A stretch of DNA of 34,663 bases from Alphaproteobacteria bacterium (GTDB lineage Bacteria; Pseudomonadota; Alphaproteobacteria; SHVW01), in the NCBI GenBank assembly GCA_009694085.1, contig SHVW01000017.1, positions 1-34,663 on the forward strand. The letters are read 5' to 3'. Under the pieces are notes generated by a model that made no database searches, was not told the DNA's origin, and was given only the letters and a program-made list of their open reading frames with translations. Positions 16,279 through 24,304 of the stretch are shown one piece after another (position 1 is the first letter of the stretch; every line of letters starts with the position of its first letter). Position numbers and translations under genes: made by a program.

Positions 16279-17439
16279 ATGAAAAAGACCGAGAAGACTG
16301 CCGCGCCGGCGCAAAGCCGGCGCCGGTTCCTGAAGACTGCCGGGCTGGCGGCGACGGGCGCGGCCGTGATGGGCGCGCCGAGCATCGTTTCGGCCCAGAC
16401 CCCGATCATCATGCGCTGGCAGAGCACCTGGCCGGCGAAGGACATTTTCCACGAGTATGCCGGCGATTTTGCCAAGAAGGTCAACGACATGACCGGTGGC
16501 GAGCTGCGCATCGAAGTGTTGCCGGCGGGTGCCGTCGTGCCGGCCTTCGGCCTGCTCGAGGCGGTCTCCAAGGGCACGTTGGACGGCGGCCATGGCGTGC
16601 TGGTCTATCACTACGGTAAGCAGAACGCGCTCGCCCTCTGGGGCTCAGGTCCGGCCTTCGGCATGGATGCCCAGCAACTCATGTCCTGGCATAAGTATGG
16701 CGGCGGCAAGGAGCTGTTGCAGAAGCTTTACGCCTCGATCGATGCCAACGTCGTGTCCTTCCCCTATGGCCCAATGTGGACCCAGCCGCTCGGCTGGTTC
16801 AAGAAGCCGGTCCAGAAGGCCGAGGATTTGAAGGGCCTGAAATACCGCACGGTCGGCCTGTCGATTGACGTGTTCACCGGCATGGGCATGGCGGTCAACG
16901 CGCTGCCCGGCGGCGAGATCGTGCCGGCCATGGATCGCGGCTTGCTCGACGCGGCCGAATTCAACAACATGACCTCCGATCGCCTGCTCGGGTTCCCTGA
17001 CGTGTCCAAGGTCTGCATGTTGCAGAGCTACCACCAGAACGCCGAACAGTTCGAGATCACGTTCAACAAGACCAAGTTCGATGCCCTGCCCGCCAAGATG
17101 AGGGCGATCATCGAGAACGGCGTCGAAGCCGCCTCGCAGGACCTAGTGTGGAAGTCGATCGATCGCTATTCCCAGGACTACATCGAACTCCAAACCAAGG
17201 ACAAGGTGCGCTTCTATCGCACGCCCTCGGCGATTCTACAGGCCCAGTTAACGGCCTATGACGAGGCGGCGGCGAAGAAAGGCGAAGGCAACGCTTTTTT
17301 CAAGGAGATCGAGGCGTCCCAGAAGAAGTTCGCCGAGCGCGTGGTGAAATGGGACTTGGACAACAATGTGCGCCGCGAAATGGCCTACAATCACTACTTC
17401 GGCAAGAAGCCGGCGGCACCCGCGGCCAAGAAGGGCTGA
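16279..17439 (+). CDS. TRAP transporter substrate-binding protein (DctP/TakP-like), Tat-exported
   Basis: The 386-residue periplasmic binding protein has a twin-arginine signal (SRRRFLKTAGLAATGAAVMG, residues 13-32) and a likely cleavage after VSA near 39. The mature part has the TRAP fold marks LPAGAVVPAFGLLEAVSKG, WGSGPAFGMDAQQLMSWHKYGGG, and DLKGLKYRTVGLSIDVF with the conserved substrate arginine. The ALWGSGPAFG/LMSWHKYGGG pattern is closest, from memory, to the TakP branch that binds 2-oxo acids and related monocarboxylates; the ligand is not proven. AGGAGG stands 8 b before ATG 16279, so the in-frame upstream start at 16198 is rejected. The small subunit follows after a strong hairpin and the large subunit after that. 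Confidence 0.9.
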   Translation: MKKTEKTAAPAQSRRRFLKTAGLAATGAAVMGAPSIVSAQTPIIMRWQSTWPAKDIFHEYAGDFAKKVNDMTGGELRIEVLPAGAVVPAFGLLEAVSKGTLDGGHGVLVYHYGKQNALALWGSGPAFGMDAQQLMSWHKYGGGKELLQKLYASIDANVVSFPYGPMWTQPLGWFKKPVQKAEDLKGLKYRTVGLSIDVFTGMGMAVNALPGGEIVPAMDRGLLDAAEFNNMTSDRLLGFPDVSKVCMLQSYHQNAEQFEITFNKTKFDALPAKMRAIIENGVEAASQDLVWKSIDRYSQDYIELQTKDKVRFYRTPSAILQAQLTAYDEAAAKKGEGNAFFKEIEASQKKFAERVVKWDLDNNVRREMAYNHYFGKKPAAPAAKKG

Positions 17440-17455
17440 TAGCCGAGCGATCGAA

Positions 17456-17489
17456 CGAGGCGCCGTTCCCACCCGGGAATGGCGCCTCG
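17456..17489 (+). terminator. Strong intercistronic hairpin between TRAP P and Q genes
   Basis: A 15 bp stem with one G-T pair (17456-17470 with 17475-17489) and the loop ACCC is followed by CTTCTT. It lies 16 b after the binding-protein stop and 40 b before the next start. Such a structure can end most transcripts or protect the upstream message, so that far more binding protein than permease is made; this role is inferred. Confidence 0.65.
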
Positions 17490-17529
17490 CTTCTTCAAGC
17501 CCCATTCCTTTGCAAGAAGCCTTACATCA

Positions 17530-18207
17530 ATGAACGTCCAAGCGTTCCTGCTCCGGATTGATCGCGTCAGCTCATGGTCAGGCAAGGCTTGCGCCTGGCT
17601 GATCGTGGCGCTCGCGCTGGTCGTGTGCGTGGAGGTCTTCAAGCGCTATATCCTGAACGCGCCGACGGCGTGGATTTTTGACCTCAACAGCATGCTCTAC
17701 GGCACGATCTTCATGATGTGCGGCGCCTATACGTTGGCGCAAAATGGGCATGTCCGCGGCGATTTCCTTTACAGCACCATGAAGCCGCGCACCCAGGCGG
17801 CACTCGATCTCGCGCTCTATGGTTTGTTCTTCGTCCCCGGCATCGCTGCCTTGGTGTACGCCGGCTATGATTACGCCGGTCTGTCCTGGCGCATCGACGA
17901 GCATTCCAACGTCACCTCAAACGGCCCGCCGATCTACCCTTTCAAAGCCGTCATCCCGATCGCCGGTGCGCTCGTCATGCTGCAAGGCATCGCCGAAATC
18001 GTGCGCTGCATCGTCTGCCTGCGCACGGGCGAATGGCCCGAGCGCCTGAAGGACGTCGAAGAGATCGACGTGGTCGAAGACCAGCTTGCCCACAGCGAGT
18101 TCATCGACGAGGAATCCCGGCGCGAGGCGATTGGCAAGGCCCATCAGATTCACGACGCCGCGCATCAGCGCAGCGGCGGCGACCGGCCGAGCGGAGACCA
18201 GCGGTGA
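17530..18207 (+). CDS. TRAP transporter small membrane subunit (DctQ-like)
   Basis: The 225-residue subunit has the four-helix DctQ pattern. The first segment is ACAWLIVALALVVCVEVFKRY, the second holds the conserved FDLNSMLYGTIFMMCGAYTLAQNGHVRGDF region, and the third and fourth are near LYGLFFVPGIAALVYAGYDY and VIPIAGALVMLQGIAEIVRC. A long charged C-terminal tail (about 50 residues, rich in Glu, His and Arg) follows the last helix. It pairs with the large subunit to form the sodium-driven channel used by the binding protein. ATG 17530 was chosen because the earlier in-frame ATG at 17479 lies inside the terminator-like hairpin. The stop overlaps the GTG of the large subunit (GTGA). Confidence 0.87.
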   Translation: MNVQAFLLRIDRVSSWSGKACAWLIVALALVVCVEVFKRYILNAPTAWIFDLNSMLYGTIFMMCGAYTLAQNGHVRGDFLYSTMKPRTQAALDLALYGLFFVPGIAALVYAGYDYAGLSWRIDEHSNVTSNGPPIYPFKAVIPIAGALVMLQGIAEIVRCIVCLRTGEWPERLKDVEEIDVVEDQLAHSEFIDEESRREAIGKAHQIHDAAHQRSGGDRPSGDQR

Positions 18208-20237
18208 GCGATCCGATCCTCGGCCTGTCCATGCTAGCCCTGATCGTGGCCGCCATCATGATAGGATTCCCGACGGCCTTCACCCTGATGGGCCTCGGCA
18301 TGATCTTCGGCTTCGTCGCCTTCTGGGACCCAACGGCGCACTGGTACGACAACAAGATTTTCGACCTGATGGTCCAGCGCACCTTCGGGGGCATGAACAA
18401 CGACACCCTGCTGTCGATTCCGCTGTTCGTGTTCATGGGCTATGTCATCGAACGAGCGGCGCTGGTCGACAAGATGTTCTTCAGCGTGCAACTCGCCTTC
18501 CGGCGCGTGCCGGCCTCGCTCGCGGTCACCACCCTGCTGGTCTGCGCCTTCTGGGGCATCGCCTCGGGCATTGTCGGCGCCGTCGTCGTCCTGATGGGCG
18601 TCATCGCGCTCCGGCCTATGCTGTCGGCGGGGTATGATATCCGGCTGGCCTCCGGTGTCATCACCGCGGGCGGCACGCTCGGCATTCTGATCCCACCCTC
18701 GGTCATGCTGATCGTCTATGCCGCCGTCGCCGGCCAGTCGATCGTCAAGCTCTACGCCGCCGCCATGGTGCCCGGCTTCTTCCTGACCTTCCTCTATCTC
18801 GTCTATATCGTGGGTTGGGCACTCATCGACCCCAAGATCGCGCCCAAACTGCCCGAGGATCAGTATCGCCTCGCCGCGCCTGCTTGGCTCGCCCGCCTGG
18901 AATCGGGCCCGGGCAAGCGCGTCTTTATCGGGTTGCTCGCGGCCCTCTTCAATCCCGGCTGCGTGCTTGGCGTGGCCGGACCCGACGGTCGGCCCGTTAC
19001 CTATGGATTTATCGTCAAGAACGTCCTGGCGGCACTGGTGCCGACGGCGCTAACCGTGGCCCTACTCCTGGCGGCCTGGTGGTACGTTGTCATTCACAAC
19101 GCTCCGAATGCCGAGCCGCCCGGACTTGAACTGCAAATCCAAGTCGAGGAGCAGGCCCCGATTGCGGCGGCAGATGCCGACGAGGCCGAGTCAGCCGAGG
19201 AGCTGGGGACGGGCAGCAACAGCCAGATCGAGAAACAGGCCTCAGGCAATGAGCAGATCCAGGCGCTGGGTTCTGCCTCGCTCCAGCGCCAGGATAGTTC
19301 CGCGATTGGGCATGTTCCCGAAGATTTCTATGCCTGGTTCTGGGGATTCGCTGCGCTCTCGGGGCTTCTGCTGGCAGTCTATTACGCTCGCATGGACGGC
19401 GAGCAGCTCGAAATCCTCAAGATGCTCCAAGCCTCCGTGGTGCCATTGGCCATTTTGACGTTCATCGTCCTCGCGGTCATTCTGTTCGGCATCACAACGG
19501 CAACGGAATCGGCCGGCGTCGGCGCGCTCGGCGCGCTCTACCTGGCGAATTTCGAGAAGTATCGCCGGCCCACCCTTTGGTCGAGCCTGGCCGGGTTGAT
19601 TATCGGCATCGCGTTGGGGTCGCTGCGCGGCGACATCGTGACCATGATCGTCTCGGGCACACTAGGCGCCGTCTTCATCGGCACCGCGGTGCCGTGGGCC
19701 ATTGATGCTGCTACATCCCGGCAGCTGTTCAAAACCCTGAGGGAGTCAACCTTCCTAACCGCCAAGACGACAGCGATGGTGTGCTGGCTGTTCGTCGGCT
19801 CGGCTCTGTTCTCCGCTGTGTTCGCGTTGCATGGCGGCCAGCAGGTGATCGAGAAATGGGTGCTTGGCATGGACCTGTCGCCGGTCATGTTCCTGATCGT
19901 GGCGCAGGTGATTATTTTCATCCTGGGCTGGCCGCTGGAGTGGACCGAGATCATCGTGATCTTCGTTCCGATCTTCATCCCGCTCTTATCCCAATTCGGA
20001 GTGGATCCCATACTGTTCGCCATCATGGTGGCCGTTAACTTGCAGGCGGCCTTCCTGTCGCCCCCGGTCGCCATGTCCGCTTTCTATCTCAAAGGTGTCG
20101 CGCCCAAGCATGTGACGCTGAACCAGATCTTCGCCGGTATGATGCCCTACATGCTCATCGTCATCCTGTGCCTGGTGTTCATGTATGTGTGGCCCGGCAT
20201 GACCCTGTGGCTGCCACGCTTCCTCTACGGCGGTTGA
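18204..20237 (+). CDS. TRAP transporter large membrane subunit (DctM-like), enlarged by inserts
   Basis: The 677-residue transporter is much longer than the usual 425-450 of DctM. The N-terminal block (1-215: GFPTAFTLMGLGM, IPLFVFMGYVIERA, GVITAGGTLGILIPPSVMLIVY) and C-terminal block (425-677: FGITTATESAGVGALGALYL, GWPLEWTEIIVIFVPIFIPL, NLQAAFLSPPVAMSAFYLKGVAP) are standard. Between them come two extra hydrophobic segments around 268-298 and 373-395, separated by a hydrophilic loop of about 70 residues rich in Glu, Gln, Ala and Ser (301-370, bases about 19104-19313). A smaller insert with two more hydrophobic stretches lies near 455-505. The start is the GTG at 18204 overlapping the Q-subunit stop. 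The inserts look in-frame and intact, so the gene is probably functional. Confidence 0.88.
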   Translation: MSDPILGLSMLALIVAAIMIGFPTAFTLMGLGMIFGFVAFWDPTAHWYDNKIFDLMVQRTFGGMNNDTLLSIPLFVFMGYVIERAALVDKMFFSVQLAFRRVPASLAVTTLLVCAFWGIASGIVGAVVVLMGVIALRPMLSAGYDIRLASGVITAGGTLGILIPPSVMLIVYAAVAGQSIVKLYAAAMVPGFFLTFLYLVYIVGWALIDPKIAPKLPEDQYRLAAPAWLARLESGPGKRVFIGLLAALFNPGCVLGVAGPDGRPVTYGFIVKNVLAALVPTALTVALLLAAWWYVVIHNAPNAEPPGLELQIQVEEQAPIAAADADEAESAEELGTGSNSQIEKQASGNEQIQALGSASLQRQDSSAIGHVPEDFYAWFWGFAALSGLLLAVYYARMDGEQLEILKMLQASVVPLAILTFIVLAVILFGITTATESAGVGALGALYLANFEKYRRPTLWSSLAGLIIGIALGSLRGDIVTMIVSGTLGAVFIGTAVPWAIDAATSRQLFKTLRESTFLTAKTTAMVCWLFVGSALFSAVFALHGGQQVIEKWVLGMDLSPVMFLIVAQVIIFILGWPLEWTEIIVIFVPIFIPLLSQFGVDPILFAIMVAVNLQAAFLSPPVAMSAFYLKGVAPKHVTLNQIFAGMMPYMLIVILCLVFMYVWPGMTLWLPRFLYGG

Positions 20238-20246
20238 TCCGGTAGA

Positions 20247-20287
20247 ACGTCTTCCAGCTACTAAAAGTCGGGCCAGCCCGAAGACGT
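20247..20287. repeat. Nested inverted repeats between the TRAP and MFS genes
   Basis: ACGTCTTC (20247-20254) pairs with GAAGACGT (20280-20287). Inside, CGGGC (20269-20273) and GCCCG (20276-20280) form a tight hairpin with a 2-base loop. The two structures share base 20280 and are alternatives. This may be the end of the TRAP transcript or a regulatory site of the downstream exporter; there is no T run, so termination is uncertain. Confidence 0.35.
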
Positions 20288-20324
20288 CCTTCGAGCATCT
20301 TGCTTCATCACGGATTTCCAACAC

Positions 20325-21572
20325 ATGACCGACAACGCTATTGCTGTTCACGCCCCGACCGAGCGTGTCCCAAATTTCGCTGTAGCAGCCGCCGATAGCA
20401 CCACCTTTGCCGTCATTCTCTCGCTCAGCTTCTGTCACCTGCTGAACGACATGATGCAGTCGATGGTGCCGGCGCTCTACCCGATCCTGAAAGATAGCTA
20501 CGCGCTCGATTTCGCGCAGATCGGCCTGATCACGCTGGCTTTTCAATGCACGGCATCGCTGCTCCAGCCGCTCGTCGGATTCTATGCCGACCGCCGGCCC
20601 ATGCCCTATTCGCTGGCGATCGGCATGAGTTCGACATTCGTCGGCCTTATCCTGATGTCGATGGCATCGAGTTTTCCGGCTATCCTGTTTGCCGCCGCCA
20701 TGATCGGCGTGGGATCCGCGGTCTTTCATCCCGAATCGTCGCGCATCGCCCGCATGGCGTCGGGCGGCCGACACGGCCTCGCTCAATCCCTGTTTCAGGT
20801 CGGCGGCAGCATCGGTTCCGCGATCGGCCCGCTGCTTGCCGCCTTCGTCGTCGTGCCGGCCGGCCAGTCCAGCATCGTCTGGTTCTCGGCCGCTGCGCTG
20901 GTCGCCATGGCAATGCTGTTGGCCGTGGGCAATTGGTATATCCGCAACGCCCATCTCGCCCGGCCGAAACCTCGCGCCGCGGGCGGCACCGGCATCCACG
21001 CCGTACTCACGCGAGGTCGCGTCGCCGTCGCAATCGGCGTTTTGATCCTGCTGATGTTCTCGAAATCCGTCTACAGCGCCAGCCTGGGCTCCTACTACAC
21101 GTTCTACCTGATCGAGAAGTTCGGCGTCTCGGTGCCGGAGGCGCAGATCGCCCTCTTCGTGTTTCTGGGCTCGATCGTATTGGGCACGCTGGCCGGCGGC
21201 TGGATCGGCGACAAGATCGGACGCATCCCGGTGATGTGGTTCTCGATCCTGGGCGTGCTGCCTTTCACTTTGGCGCTGCCCTATTCCGGGTTGGTCCTGA
21301 CGCTGGTCCTCTCGGTCGCGATCGGTCTGATCATGGCCTCGGCCTTTTCGGCGATTATCGTCTATGCCCAGGATCTGCTGCCCGGCCGGGTCGGCATGGT
21401 TGCGGGCATATTCTTCGGCGTTTCCTTCGGCCTTGGCGGTCTCGGCGCCGCGGCGCTGGGAAAACTCGCCGACATCACCAGCATCGAGACGGTCTACAAG
21501 GTTTGCTCGTTCCTGCCGCTATTCGGTCTCTTGACCGCTTTTCTCCCGAAAATCGAAAGGCAGAAAATCTAG
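20325..21572 (+). CDS. fsr: MFS exporter of the fosmidomycin-resistance (Fsr) family
   Basis: The 415-residue, 12-helix major-facilitator protein is very like E. coli Fsr by eye. Shared stretches include SHLLNDMMQS-type SFCHLLNDMMQS near 36-47, QIGLITLAFQ, GSAVFHPESSRIARMASGG, HGLAQSLFQVGGSIGS, SYYTFYLIEKFG, GDKIGRIPV and VYAQDLLPGRVGMVAG. In E. coli the protein exports fosmidomycin; the natural substrate is not known, so drug export is only one reading. It stands alone on the plus strand, 87 b after the TRAP operon. Its TAG stop overlaps the TAG of the facing ABC permease (CTAG at 21569-21572). Confidence 0.9.
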   Translation: MTDNAIAVHAPTERVPNFAVAAADSTTFAVILSLSFCHLLNDMMQSMVPALYPILKDSYALDFAQIGLITLAFQCTASLLQPLVGFYADRRPMPYSLAIGMSSTFVGLILMSMASSFPAILFAAAMIGVGSAVFHPESSRIARMASGGRHGLAQSLFQVGGSIGSAIGPLLAAFVVVPAGQSSIVWFSAAALVAMAMLLAVGNWYIRNAHLARPKPRAAGGTGIHAVLTRGRVAVAIGVLILLMFSKSVYSASLGSYYTFYLIEKFGVSVPEAQIALFVFLGSIVLGTLAGGWIGDKIGRIPVMWFSILGVLPFTLALPYSGLVLTLVLSVAIGLIMASAFSAIIVYAQDLLPGRVGMVAGIFFGVSFGLGGLGAAALGKLADITSIETVYKVCSFLPLFGLLTAFLPKIERQKI

Positions 21573-22360
21573 CTCCGGCCGACGCGCGCAAGCCCGACGA
21601 GGCGCTCGATGGTCAAAGCCAGTACGATGATCAGTGCCACCTGCATGGTCGAGGCCGCCGCGATGATGAGCTGGCGGCCGGGGAATTGCAGATAGCCGAA
21701 TATCTCGATCGGCAAGGTCGTATAGCCCGGTCCGGTCAGAAACAAGGCCACATTGAGTTCGCCGAACGAGACGATGAAGGCGAACAAGCCGCCCGACAGA
21801 ATGCCGGGCCAGATGATCGGCAGGGTGACGAGAAAAAACGTCCGGATCGGCCCGGCGCCGAGCGACTGGGCCGCTTCCTCCAATGTTAAGTTGAAGCTCT
21901 GAAGCGAAGCCAGGACGAGGCGAAAAGCGTAGGGCATGCCGATCAGCACATGGGCAAGGACTAGTCCGGCGGGCCCACCCACATTGATCGTGCGGTAGAA
22001 CAGTAGCAGCGCCAACCCCAGAATAATGGCGGGAAATACGAGAGGCGCCGTGAACAGCGACTGCAACGCGCCCGAGGTGGCGCCGCGCTGACGCACCACG
22101 AAGCGCGCAGCGAGCGTGGCCAGCACCGTCGCCGCAATCGCTGCGGTTGCGCCCACGCGCAGGCTGAACAGAAACGCGCCGGTCATGTTGTCGGCCGCAA
22201 AAAACTCGACGAACCAGCGCAGGGATAGGCCGGGTGGTGGAAAGGCGAAGGTCTCGCCCGCCGAGAACGACACAATCACGACCACGATCGTCGGCCCCAA
22301 AATCAGCAGATAGGCCAATCCGGCCAGCCCGATCTGGAGGATATGACCGAGCCTATTCAT
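21569..22360 (-). CDS. ABC transporter permease, PotC-like (spermidine/putrescine-type importer)
   Basis: The 263-residue inner-membrane permease has six helices and the EAA cytoplasmic loop (EEAAQSLGAGPIRTFFLVTLPIIWPG, near 170-195) that docks on the ATPase. It is of the PotC branch by size and motif. ATG 22360 overlaps the TGA of the upstream permease (ATGA), which decides this start over the longer frame from 22465. It is the last gene of a five-gene minus-strand operon. The ligand class (polyamine, iron or other small cation or anion) cannot be fixed from permeases. Confidence 0.88.
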   Translation of the reverse strand: MNRLGHILQIGLAGLAYLLILGPTIVVVIVSFSAGETFAFPPPGLSLRWFVEFFAADNMTGAFLFSLRVGATAAIAATVLATLAARFVVRQRGATSGALQSLFTAPLVFPAIILGLALLLFYRTINVGGPAGLVLAHVLIGMPYAFRLVLASLQSFNLTLEEAAQSLGAGPIRTFFLVTLPIIWPGILSGGLFAFIVSFGELNVALFLTGPGYTTLPIEIFGYLQFPGRQLIIAAASTMQVALIIVLALTIERLVGLARVGRS

Positions 22361-23253
22361 CCGCGACCCTGAACGCGGCCGGGCCGCAGGACCAGCACGA
22401 TCAACGTGCCCACGCACAGCGCCACGGTCAGCAGTACGAAGGCCAGAGCAGCCGCCTGAGTCCATTGGAAGGCCATGGCCGAGCGATAGACCAGGCTGAC
22501 CAACAACGAGAAGCGCGGGCCGCCCAAAAGGGCAATCGTCACATAGGCGCTGAGCGTCAAAAAAAAGACGATCTGCATGCCGGCAGCCACACCCGGACTG
22601 CTCAGCGGCAGCGTCACATGGATGAAGGTGCGCCAGGGATTGGCGCCGAGCGACTGGGCGGCCTCGCTATAGGCACGATCGATACTGGTCAGCGCATTGG
22701 CGATCGAGATGATCATGTAGGGCAATAGGATCGTCATCAGGCCGATCACGACGGTCTCGATCGAATAGAGCATGGCAAGCGGCGTATCGATCGCGCCGAC
22801 GCCGATCAACACGCTGTTGACCACGCCCTGCCGGCCCAGCACGGCGATCCAGCCATAGGCGCGCACCACATTGCTCAACATCAATGGAAACATGAGGGCG
22901 ATCATGGCCAGGATGCGCCAACGCGGGCTCATGCGCGCGATCGCCATGGCGACGGGATAGGCAATGAGCAGCGCGGTACCGGTCACCAGCGATCCCACCA
23001 GCAGCGTGCGCGTGACGATGCGGTGATAGAAATCGTCGACCAGGATGCGTTCGTAGTTCTCCAGGGTCAGCCGCGTGCCGTAAAGCTCCGTCTTGGACGG
23101 CTCAAGCAGGCTGACGACAAAGAGATACAGCAGCGGCCCCAGGAAGAAGACAATGAAGAACAGGATCGGTGTTGCGATCAGCGCATAACTGCTGGCGCGC
23201 CGCAGGAAATCGCCAAGCGGTGCCGGCTCAAACCCGGTCAAGGACGACGGCAT
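22357..23253 (-). CDS. ABC transporter permease, PotB-like
   Basis: The 298-residue protein has an N-terminal cytoplasmic stretch and six or seven hydrophobic segments (first IATPILFFIVFFLGPLLYLF). The EAA loop reads SEAAQSLGANPWRTFIHVTLPLSSPG near 195-220. It forms the channel with the PotC-like permease that follows with a 4 b overlap. Its start lies 26 b inside the end of the ATPase gene, so the subunits are translationally coupled. Confidence 0.9.
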   Translation of the reverse strand: MPSSLTGFEPAPLGDFLRRASSYALIATPILFFIVFFLGPLLYLFVVSLLEPSKTELYGTRLTLENYERILVDDFYHRIVTRTLLVGSLVTGTALLIAYPVAMAIARMSPRWRILAMIALMFPLMLSNVVRAYGWIAVLGRQGVVNSVLIGVGAIDTPLAMLYSIETVVIGLMTILLPYMIISIANALTSIDRAYSEAAQSLGANPWRTFIHVTLPLSSPGVAAGMQIVFFLTLSAYVTIALLGGPRFSLLVSLVYRSAMAFQWTQAAALAFVLLTVALCVGTLIVLVLRPGRVQGRG

Positions 23254-24301
23254 TGCCGGCCTCCCAGGCGAAAGACACGGCGTCGCCGATACGCCAGGCC
23301 AGCGCCTGGGGCGCGGTGTTCTGCAAGAACACGATCACTTCGCGACCGGCGCAATCGAGATAGATATGGGTGGTGACGCCGCGATAGACGATTTCGCGGA
23401 TGCGTGCGTCATGGGTGCCGGGCGCCCCCAAAGGTGCCAGCATAATCTTCTCAGGCCGAACGGCGATGCGCAAATCGGTGCCGGGTGCGTCGACATGGGC
23501 AATCACGCCACGACCGAAGCCGAGATCGACCGCAGCTTCCGCGCCTCGTCGCTCGATCACGCGGGCATCGAAGAAATTGCTGGCGCCGAGGAAGCTGGCC
23601 ACGAACTCGGTCCGCGGCCGCTCATAGACCTCGCGTGGCGGCCCCATCTGTTCGATCACGCCGTCCCGCATGATGGCAATGCGGTCGGACATCGTCAGCG
23701 CCTCCTCCTGGTCGTGGGTGACGAACACGGTCGTGGTACCCAGCCGGCGTTGGAGTTGGCGCAGCTCGACCTGCATTTCCTCGCGCAGCTTCTTGTCCAG
23801 CGCCCCCAGCGGCTCGTCCAACAGCAGAACCGCGGGCTGAACCACCAACGCGCGCGCCAGCGCCACGCGCTGTTGCTGCCCGCCCGAGAGCTGGCGCGGG
23901 TAACGCTGGGCTAGCTCCTCCAGCTTGACCATGTCCAACGCTTCTTGCGCCCGACGGCGCCGCTCCGCGCCGGGCACCCGGCGCATACGCAAGCCGAAGG
24001 CTACATTTTCCGCCACGGTCAGATGAGGGAAGAGCGCGAAGCTCTGAAACACCATGCTGTAATCGCGCCGGTAGGGCGGCACGGCGGTAACGCGCACGCC
24101 GCGAATATAAACCTCACCTTGAGATGGCCGCTCGAACCCGGCGATGATGCGCAAGGTCGTGGTCTTGCCGCAGCCCGACGGCCCCAACATGGAAAAAAAT
24201 TCGCCGCGAGGTATGTCGATCGACACCTCCCGCACGGCCTGGACCCGGTCGAAGGATTTGCTGACGTTCTCCAGACGAACGTCGATCGCGCCGTCAGCCA
24301 T
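23228..24301 (-). CDS. ABC transporter ATPase, PotA-like with TOBE domain
   Basis: The 357-residue ATPase drives the PotBC-like permeases. Walker A is GPSGCGKTT (40-48), the Q-loop is near VFQSFAL, the signature is LSGGQQQR (138-145), Walker B is LLLDEPLGALD (159-169), and the switch histidine is in TVFVTHDQEEAL. The C-terminal TOBE regulatory domain follows (about 245-350; RIAVRPEKIML). The length and TOBE domain fit the PotA/FbpC group. It starts only 3 b after the amidotransferase-like gene, which shows that gene is a true member of the operon. Confidence 0.92.
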   Translation of the reverse strand: MADGAIDVRLENVSKSFDRVQAVREVSIDIPRGEFFSMLGPSGCGKTTTLRIIAGFERPSQGEVYIRGVRVTAVPPYRRDYSMVFQSFALFPHLTVAENVAFGLRMRRVPGAERRRRAQEALDMVKLEELAQRYPRQLSGGQQQRVALARALVVQPAVLLLDEPLGALDKKLREEMQVELRQLQRRLGTTTVFVTHDQEEALTMSDRIAIMRDGVIEQMGPPREVYERPRTEFVASFLGASNFFDARVIERRGAEAAVDLGFGRGVIAHVDAPGTDLRIAVRPEKIMLAPLGAPGTHDARIREIVYRGVTTHIYLDCAGREVIVFLQNTAPQALAWRIGDAVSFAWEAGNAVVLDRV

Positions 24302-24304
24302 GGC

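Noticed and set aside
20546-21889. 447-codon frame overlapping the Fsr-like gene on the same strand
   Set aside because: It is out of frame with a convincing MFS protein, is Arg-rich, and crosses the convergent gene boundary; a high-GC shadow.
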